Assembly (NCBI GenBank): GCA_902490445.1
Contig: CABUDZ010000071.1
Span: 1 to 10,483 of the forward strand
Length of the DNA: 10,483 bases
Direction: 5' to 3'
Source: an uncultured Collinsella sp.
Lineage (GTDB): Bacteria > Actinomycetota > Coriobacteriia > Coriobacteriales > Coriobacteriaceae
Shown: piece by piece, positions 5,790 to 10,483 of the stretch
Position numbering within the stretch: position 1 is the first letter of the stretch
Layout of the letters: the number at the start of each line of letters is the position of its first letter
The notes under the pieces: generated by a model
The model's input: the letters and a program-made list of their open reading frames with translations, nothing else
Database searches by the model: none
What the model was told of the DNA's origin: nothing
Made by a program: the position numbers and the translations under genes

Positions 5790-7754
5790 CTAACGCAGCG
5801 ATCTCAGACCGCCGGCCTCCTTGTCGAGTACTGTAAAGCGCACGGCATCCAGGTGCTCCAAGATGCTAATGGTTCGTTTGCGCGACACGCCCAGGGCTTC
5901 GCGCAGCACACTCGTGGTGGCGGCGCCGCCAGCAGCCTCGATAGCCGTCGCAACAACCTCACGCGCATGGGCCTCGGCAGCGGCGGACAAGGCAACGTCG
6001 CGCTCGACCTTAACGATCGAGTGGTTGAGCGAAAGCTCGCGCAGTGCACGCGTCATGGTGTCGCGATCGAGCTGCAACTGTTCGCTCACCTCGGGAAGCG
6101 TCGGCGCATTAAGACCGGCCTCATCCAGCAGGGCCACGATACGCTGGCCAGCCTCGCGCACCACGCGTATCGCCGCGGCGGCGGAATGCGGGTCGAACAC
6201 CTCGGCACCGTCGACGGCGCACACGCCACGCGCACAGCCCTCGGCAATAAGTGCCATCGCGACATCGTTACCGGCGCCCGGCCAAGCCGCGTGCGCGACC
6301 GCACCGGACGTAAAGCCGATCTCCTTGGGAGCCGCCGCGTGCATGGAGGACAAGGCCGCAGCCAGCACATCCATTGCAGCATCGAGAGCCGAGGCATCTG
6401 CGTAGAGCACCGCACCGCCCGCAGCAAGCTCGCACACGACAGCCTGGTCCACAAGCCCACGCAAAACGATCTCGACCTCGCCGGTAACAAGATCGAGCGC
6501 TGCGGCAACACCGGCAGCGGCAACAGGCAGCGTTTGCAGCGCCAGCCACGCGTGTACGCCGTCCGCGACATCTCCGGACTCAAGCGCCGCATACAACGCG
6601 CGCTCCCCCGCCGACAGGACCCGCGCGCGGCGACAGCGCGATAGCAGGACGCGTCCGCCGCCAAGCAGCGAAATCGGCGAATACGACAGAATGACGGCAT
6701 GATCGCCGGCGCGCAACGGCAGCGGCCGTTCCAGGCGCACCTGCACCACACGCGTCTCGCCGACCGCAATAGGCGGCTCGTCGTCTAAAAGCATAATGCG
6801 GCCGAGCACCTCAGCCGTGCCCGCCATAACGTGCACGCGTGCACCCGAAGCAAGAACGCCGGCTCGCACGCCATCGCGCCCCACATATGTCAGTTGCATC
6901 AAAAAGCGCAGCGTCTGGCCCACGCGACCCTCGACGCCGAGCATCTCGCCGCGCTTGAGGCCCGCCACGCCATCGCCCACCAGGTTCAGGGCGACGCGCT
7001 GGCCGGGAACCGCGCACTGGGTATCCCCGTGAACCTGCACCCCGCGCACGCGACAGCGCGTTTGCGACGGCAGCGCAACGAGCTCATCGCCAACCGAAAC
7101 GGGACCGTCGTGCAGCGTACCCGTCACGACGGTTCCGGTGCCGCGGATGCTAAAGCAACGGTCGATGGGAAGACGGGGCGCGGCGCCCGAGCCAGCGGTC
7201 GCCTCCAGATGCTCCGACCAGCACGAACAAACCGTGTTATCGAGCGTCGTAAGCAGCTCGTCCAGGCCCTCGCCCGTCTTGGAGGACACCGGCACTATAG
7301 AGGCACCCGCAAACACGGTCCCGTCCAGAAACGCCTCGACATCGAGCTCCGCCAGCGCGGCAATCTCGTGGTCGGCCAAATCGCGCATCGTGAGTGCGAC
7401 GACCATGCGCGTCACACCCAACAGCTCCAGAACCCGAACGTGCTCGCGGGTCTGCGGCATCACGCCCTCAACGGCCGAAACCGCCAGCAACGCAACGTCC
7501 ACGCCGGTGGCGCCCTGCACCATGGCGCGCAGATAGTGCGCATGCCCGGGTACGTCGACCAAGCCGACAAGCTTGCCGCTGGGAAGCTCGAGCTCGCCAA
7601 AGCCGAGCTCAGTGGTCATGCCTCGGCGCCGTTCGACCTCCAGACGGTCGGGATTTTTGCCGGTCAGCGCCTCGATAAGGGCCGACTTTCCGTGGTCGAC
7701 GTGTCCTGCCGTTCCGACGATAACGGGACATTCGACAAGCTCACGCGCAGTCAT
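5790..7754 (-). CDS. selB: Selenocysteine-specific elongation factor SelB
   Basis: This 654-residue GTPase carries Sec-tRNA-Sec to ribosomes paused at UGA codons marked by a SECIS hairpin. Domain 1 (about 1-175) is EF-Tu-like: GHVDHGKS at 17-24, switch-I RGMTTELGF at 44-52, DVPGH at 67-71 and SSKTGEG at 157-163. Beta-barrel domains 2 and 3 follow to about residue 365. The C-terminal third is a series of winged helices, ending in LGVSRKRTISILEHLD, which matches the SECIS-binding last winged helix of SelB. Length is close to the usual 610-650. Two motifs are odd: the guanine-specificity motif reads TMRD (122-125) rather than T/NKxD, and the residues after DVPG are HAHY rather than HEKF. The ATG overlaps the selA TGA by four bases (ATGA), which fixes the start at 7754 against a longer frame opening at 7799. 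The two genes are surely one operon. Confidence 0.96.
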   Translation of the reverse strand: MTARELVECPVIVGTAGHVDHGKSALIEALTGKNPDRLEVERRRGMTTELGFGELELPSGKLVGLVDVPGHAHYLRAMVQGATGVDVALLAVSAVEGVMPQTREHVRVLELLGVTRMVVALTMRDLADHEIAALAELDVEAFLDGTVFAGASIVPVSSKTGEGLDELLTTLDNTVCSCWSEHLEATAGSGAAPRLPIDRCFSIRGTGTVVTGTLHDGPVSVGDELVALPSQTRCRVRGVQVHGDTQCAVPGQRVALNLVGDGVAGLKRGEMLGVEGRVGQTLRFLMQLTYVGRDGVRAGVLASGARVHVMAGTAEVLGRIMLLDDEPPIAVGETRVVQVRLERPLPLRAGDHAVILSYSPISLLGGGRVLLSRCRRARVLSAGERALYAALESGDVADGVHAWLALQTLPVAAAGVAAALDLVTGEVEIVLRGLVDQAVVCELAAGGAVLYADASALDAAMDVLAAALSSMHAAAPKEIGFTSGAVAHAAWPGAGNDVAMALIAEGCARGVCAVDGAEVFDPHSAAAAIRVVREAGQRIVALLDEAGLNAPTLPEVSEQLQLDRDTMTRALRELSLNHSIVKVERDVALSAAAEAHAREVVATAIEAAGGAATTSVLREALGVSRKRTISILEHLDAVRFTVLDKEAGGLRSLR

Positions 7755-9208
7755 CGACGCAAACCTGCCCGCACGGCATCCGCCAACGCAGACGCACACA
7801 GGTCAAGGTCGGTGTCGCGCAAAAGCGTGCGAACGTCAAAAAGCACCTGGTCGTGCCGCACGCGCGTCACGACCGGCGTATCGGGCTCCTGTACCATAGC
7901 GCGCTTTAGGCCATCGGCGGACAGGCGCCCATCGACGGGGCAAACGGCAACGCAAAAAGTTGGGAGCTCGACGGTCGGCAGCGACCCGCCGCCCGGGGCA
8001 GAGGCGCCCTCGACAACCTGCAGCTCCACCGCCTCCTCGAACTGAAAGTCGCGAAGCTTGCGCAGCATGCGGTCGTGCAGGCGCTTGGCCTGACGATCAA
8101 GCGGAACCGGCGCGCCGGAAAGCATGTTGAGCACCGGGATCTCACGATGTGCCGTATCGGGACCGGCCACATACAGACGCAGGGTGGCCTCGAGCGCCGC
8201 GAGCGTGAGCTTACCGGGGCGAAGCGCGCGCATAAGCGGATGAGAGGCGCAGGCGGCGATTGCCTGGGCGTTGCCAAGGATGATGCCCGCCTGCGAAGCA
8301 CCGAGCAGTTTGTCGCCCGAGCACGAGACGACGTCAACGCCGGCGCAAAGGGATGCGGACGTGGGCTTCTCCCCCGCATCGGCGAGCACCCCGTCTGCAA
8401 GCAAAGCGCCTGAGCCTTGGTCCTCGTACAGCAACAGCCCATGCTCATGCGCCAGCGCAGAAAGCTCCGCCACGGAAGCCTCCTCGTGGAAGCCCTCGAT
8501 ACGGTAGTTGGAAGGATGGACTTTGAGGATCATCGCCGTGTTGGGCGTGATGGCGTTTCGATAATCATCCAGATGTGTGCGGTTGGTAGAGCCAACCTCG
8601 ACAAGCTTGGCACCCGAAGCCGCCATGATGTCGGGGATGCGGAAGCTGCCGCCCACCTCGACAAGCTCGCCGCGGCTCACGATGACCTCTTTGCCGAAGG
8701 CATGCGCGGCAAGCACCAACAGCACCGCGGCGGCATTGTTGTTGACAACTAAGGCGTCCTGCGCCCCCGTGAGCGTGCGCAGCAGACGCGCGGCATGCTC
8801 TTTTCGGCCCCCGCGAGCGCAGGTTGAGACGTCATACTCAAGCGTGCTGTAGCCTCGGGCGACATCGGTCACCGCCTGCACCGCCGCGGGAGCGAGCGGA
8901 GCGCGGCCCAGATTGGTGTGAATCACAACGCCCGTCGCGTTGACGGCAGGGCGCAGGGTCGGCAGCGACAGGCGATGGGTCCGCTGCTCAATTGCCAAGG
9001 CGAGCTCGCGCTTGTTCCTTGCAGGGGCGCCGGAGCGAATCGCCGCGCGCTCGGCATCGAGCTCGGCGTCAATCGCCTCGCGTACCATTGTGTCGCCTGC
9101 ATCGCCAGCAGCCTTCATGACCGGCCACTCGGCAAGCAGCTCGTGAACGGCGGGAATGGAACGCAGGCGGCCGCGCACCTCGGCAGACATGGATTCGCAG
9201 TCGCTCAT
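7751..9208 (-). CDS. selA: L-seryl-tRNA(Sec) selenium transferase SelA
   Basis: This 485-residue pyridoxal-phosphate enzyme converts Ser-tRNA-Sec to Sec-tRNA-Sec using selenophosphate. In known bacterial SelA it acts as a decamer. The N-terminal tRNA-binding segment contains RGRLRSIPAVHELL. The fold-type-I core carries NATGVVIHTNLGRAPL, VVNNNAAAVLL, SRGELVEVGGSFRIPD and the PLP-lysine motif SGDKLLG with K300 (E. coli K295). The C-terminal part ends in a short alpha/beta domain. The start at 9208 is preferred because AAAGG sits six bases upstream; an in-frame ATG at 9259 has no ribosome site and lies outside family similarity. The stop codon overlaps the selB start. No promoter is clear in the 186 bases upstream, most of which is a palindromic repeat, so expression from the transporter promoter is possible. 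Selenophosphate synthetase SelD is not in the window. Confidence 0.97.
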   Translation of the reverse strand: MSDCESMSAEVRGRLRSIPAVHELLAEWPVMKAAGDAGDTMVREAIDAELDAERAAIRSGAPARNKRELALAIEQRTHRLSLPTLRPAVNATGVVIHTNLGRAPLAPAAVQAVTDVARGYSTLEYDVSTCARGGRKEHAARLLRTLTGAQDALVVNNNAAAVLLVLAAHAFGKEVIVSRGELVEVGGSFRIPDIMAASGAKLVEVGSTNRTHLDDYRNAITPNTAMILKVHPSNYRIEGFHEEASVAELSALAHEHGLLLYEDQGSGALLADGVLADAGEKPTSASLCAGVDVVSCSGDKLLGASQAGIILGNAQAIAACASHPLMRALRPGKLTLAALEATLRLYVAGPDTAHREIPVLNMLSGAPVPLDRQAKRLHDRMLRKLRDFQFEEAVELQVVEGASAPGGGSLPTVELPTFCVAVCPVDGRLSADGLKRAMVQEPDTPVVTRVRHDQVLFDVRTLLRDTDLDLCASALADAVRAGLRR

Positions 9209-9214
9209 GAAAAG

Positions 9215-9219
9215 CCTTT
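9215..9219 (-). promoter_or_regulatory. Ribosome binding site of selA
   Basis: AAAGG on the minus strand stands six bases before the ATG at 9208. It decides the selA start against the upstream ATG at 9259, which is preceded by GC-rich and AT-rich sequence without any purine-rich match. Confidence 0.6.
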
Positions 9220-9286
9220 CGACATGTTCAATAAAAAGCTGGTCCCCCGCGATCGTCATCGGGCAAATAAATACCGGCGCGCACGC

Positions 9287-9371
9287 AAAAGGGACAGGTC
9301 CATTATGGCAGCTCGTGACAAGACGTCGAAGTGCCTCGTCTAAAACCTGCCAAAATAAACCTGTCCCTTTT
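9287..9371. repeat. GGGACAGG-core palindromic element upstream of selA
   Basis: The 85-base element starts with AAAAGGGACAGGT (9287-9299) and ends with its perfect 13-base complement (9359-9371). The pairing continues inward: AGGTCCATTATGGCA matches the complement of the other side at 12 of 15 positions, with further partial pairing towards a central TCGAAG loop. It has no coding capacity. It fills most of the 186 bases between the transporter and selA and may stop transcription of the transporter (the stem is followed by TTTT on the minus strand). It shares GGGACAGG with the palindrome downstream of selC. It looks like a REP or MITE type element. Confidence 0.75.
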
Positions 9372-9394
9372 TGGTCGGTTATGGCTTGGTGGCT

Positions 9395-10231
9395 TTAGGC
9401 CTCCTTATTGGCGTAGATAAACCAGTAGCCCAGCGCCACGATCAGGGCGCCACCCACGATATTGCCCAGCGTGGCGACCGTAAGGTTGAGCGCCAACCCG
9501 GCAGCGTTGAGGGCATCGGCGCCAGCGACATCGGCTCCATAGCCGCAGGAGTGCATCAAAATGCCCATGGGCAAAAAGTACATGTTGGCAACGCAGTGCT
9601 CAAAACCGCAGGCTACAAAGGCAGCGATGGGCAGCAAAATGCCCACGACCTTGTCGACCACGGTCTTGCCGGCAGTGCCGATCCATACGGCCAGACACAC
9701 AAAGATGTTGCACAGAATGCCGCGGAAGAAGATGGTAACGGCGCCGATCGTAACCTTACCGGCGGCGACACTCACCATGGTGTTGGCGACGGCCTCGCCG
9801 TTGAGTTTGTAAATGGCTGCCATGTAAATCAAAAAGACAACGAACAGGGCGCCGGCAAAGTTGCCGATCCACACAATAGCCCAAGCCTTGAGCATCTGGA
9901 CGAGCGTGATCTTTTTGCTCTTAAGCGCGCAGACCATAAGCGAGTTGCCGGTAAACAGTTCCGCGCCGCAAATGAGCACGAGCACCAGTCCCAGGCAAAA
10001 AGCAAGACCGCCCACGAAGCGCTGGGCGCCCCAGCCAAGCGTGGGATCGCTCAGAAAGACCGTGAAGAACAGGCCGCCGAAGGCGATGAACGCGCCGGCG
10101 AACATGGCGAGCAAAAAGGCCTTCGAGACCGGCAGGTTGGCCTTGGTAACGCCTGCGGCCTCGGTCTTCGCCTCGATCGCGGCGGGCGCCAGGCAATCGG
10201 AGGTGGGGTATTCTGCCTTGCTCTGTGCCAT
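9395..10231 (-). CDS. focA: Formate/nitrite transporter family protein (FocA-like)
   Basis: The 278-residue integral membrane protein belongs to the FNT family, pentameric channels with six membrane segments per subunit. Both family signatures are present: LICGAELFTG near 86-95 and GILCNIFVCLA at 171-181. The conserved pore histidine is H212 in GFEHCVANM, and the equivalent of FocA T91 is T94. The N-terminal 30 residues are cytoplasmic and polar, as in FocA. Formate is the likeliest cargo, by overall resemblance to FocA and the selenium context (selenocysteine formate dehydrogenases). Nitrite or hydrosulfide cannot be excluded. The start at 10231 is chosen because similarity begins there and AAGAAAGAAG lies upstream. 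The 68 in-frame codons before it, reaching 10435, are intergenic sequence with no family match. The gene lies 186 bases before selA on the same strand. Confidence 0.88.
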   Translation of the reverse strand: MAQSKAEYPTSDCLAPAAIEAKTEAAGVTKANLPVSKAFLLAMFAGAFIAFGGLFFTVFLSDPTLGWGAQRFVGGLAFCLGLVLVLICGAELFTGNSLMVCALKSKKITLVQMLKAWAIVWIGNFAGALFVVFLIYMAAIYKLNGEAVANTMVSVAAGKVTIGAVTIFFRGILCNIFVCLAVWIGTAGKTVVDKVVGILLPIAAFVACGFEHCVANMYFLPMGILMHSCGYGADVAGADALNAAGLALNLTVATLGNIVGGALIVALGYWFIYANKEA

Positions 10232-10339
10232 GGAAATCACTTCTTTCTTACGATTCGGGACAAACGCTCCTGGTTCATTTGCCCCGCGAGGTCGGACGGT
10301 ATAAAAATAAACGCGAGCCAAATTAGCATATTGGCCTGC

Positions 10340-10350
10340 GATTATATAGC
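10340..10350 (-). promoter_or_regulatory. Possible focA promoter -10
   Basis: A perfect TATAAT occurs on the minus strand within AGCTATATAATCG, about 110 bases before the focA start. A weak -35 (TTCCCG) lies 17 bases upstream, inside the left arm of the structured element. A second AT-rich patch (TTTATTTTTATACC, minus strand, near 10300-10313) is nearer the gene and could instead hold the -10. Confidence 0.3.
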
Positions 10351-10483
10351 TTGGAGCGGGCGACGGGAAGTCCAAGGATTTGCTTCGCTGCGGGCCTTCG
10401 GCCCTTGCGTGCTGCGCTGGAAAATGCTCACGCATTTTCTCAGCTCCGCACCCTGGCGGGTTCGATTCCCGTCGCCCGGCGCG
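10351..10483. repeat. Structured element with tRNA-Gly-like inverted ends
   Basis: A perfect 13-bp inverted repeat (CGGGCGACGGGAA at 10357-10369 and its complement at 10466-10478) encloses about 96 bases with two strong inner hairpins: GGGCC/GGCCC at 10392-10404, and GAAAATGC/GCATTTTC at 10420-10439 extended by GCTG/CAGC with one bulged T. Read on the minus strand the left end is TTCCCGTCGCCCGCTCCA, like the 3' end of a tRNA-Gly with CCA. Read on the plus strand the right end has a T-arm-like GCGGGTTCGATTCCCG followed by TCGCCCG and then GCGCG instead of CTCCA. No complete tRNA can be folded. It may be a mobile repeat, an integration scar, or the edge of something that continues beyond the window. 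Confidence 0.55.

Noticed and set aside
9209..9259. Upstream ATG for selA at 9259
   Set aside because: There is no ribosome binding site before it, and the extra 17 residues lie outside SelA similarity. AAAGG precedes the ATG at 9208 at good spacing.
126..10231. In-frame UGA selenocysteine codon in one of the window's own genes
   Set aside because: The hydroxylase, FAD subunit, gdhA, selB and focA end in TAG or TAA. The selA TGA overlaps the selB start and comes at the expected family length. No gene shows family similarity continuing past a TGA.
10232..10435. N-terminal extension of the transporter by 68 codons
   Set aside because: The added residues have no FNT family match, cross the AT-rich promoter region and the structured element, and lack a ribosome site. 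The start at 10231 fits the family.
10351..10483. A normal tRNA gene at the right edge
   Set aside because: Although T-arm and acceptor-like strings are present, no D arm or anticodon arm can be placed on either strand, and the distance between candidate acceptor halves (over 120 bases) is filled by unrelated hairpins.

Overview
The window is GC-rich DNA, and every gene I can support lies on the minus strand. The protein set and the base composition suggest an anaerobic gut actinobacterium of the Coriobacteriia, perhaps Collinsella. That assignment is inference from general resemblance, not from a search. Transcription runs from the right edge to the left.

Right to left the layout is as follows. 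A structured, repeat-like element of about 130 bases, with ends resembling a tRNA-Gly 3' end, sits at 10351-10483. A formate/nitrite transporter of the FocA type follows (9395-10231). The complete bacterial selenocysteine insertion set comes next, in the order selA (7751-9208), selB (5790-7754) and the tRNA-Sec gene selC (5631-5727). Then come a NADP-type glutamate dehydrogenase gdhA (4012-5367, with a strong terminator at 3935-3968) and a two-gene molybdenum hydroxylase operon: an FAD-binding subunit (2957-3871) followed by a fused 2Fe-2S/molybdopterin subunit (126-2957) of the XdhD / selenium-dependent xanthine dehydrogenase type.

The theme is selenium and anaerobic metabolism. SelA converts Ser-tRNA-Sec to Sec-tRNA-Sec, selC encodes that tRNA, and SelB delivers it to recoded UGA codons. 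No selenoprotein gene is visible here. The usual first candidate is a selenocysteine formate dehydrogenase, and the FocA-like channel next door fits a formate economy. The molybdenum hydroxylase resembles enzymes reported to carry a labile selenium ligand on the molybdenum cofactor rather than selenocysteine. It would share the selenophosphate supply (selD, not in the window). Glutamate dehydrogenase links nitrogen and carbon flow and has its own terminator, so it is probably an independent transcript.

The most unusual observations are the palindromes with a GGGACAGG core on both sides of selABC, a SelB whose guanine-specificity motif has lost its lysine, and the tRNA-Gly-tailed structured element at the right edge. 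No gene-free stretch exceeds about 265 bases, and I see no CRISPR array, IS element or rRNA.
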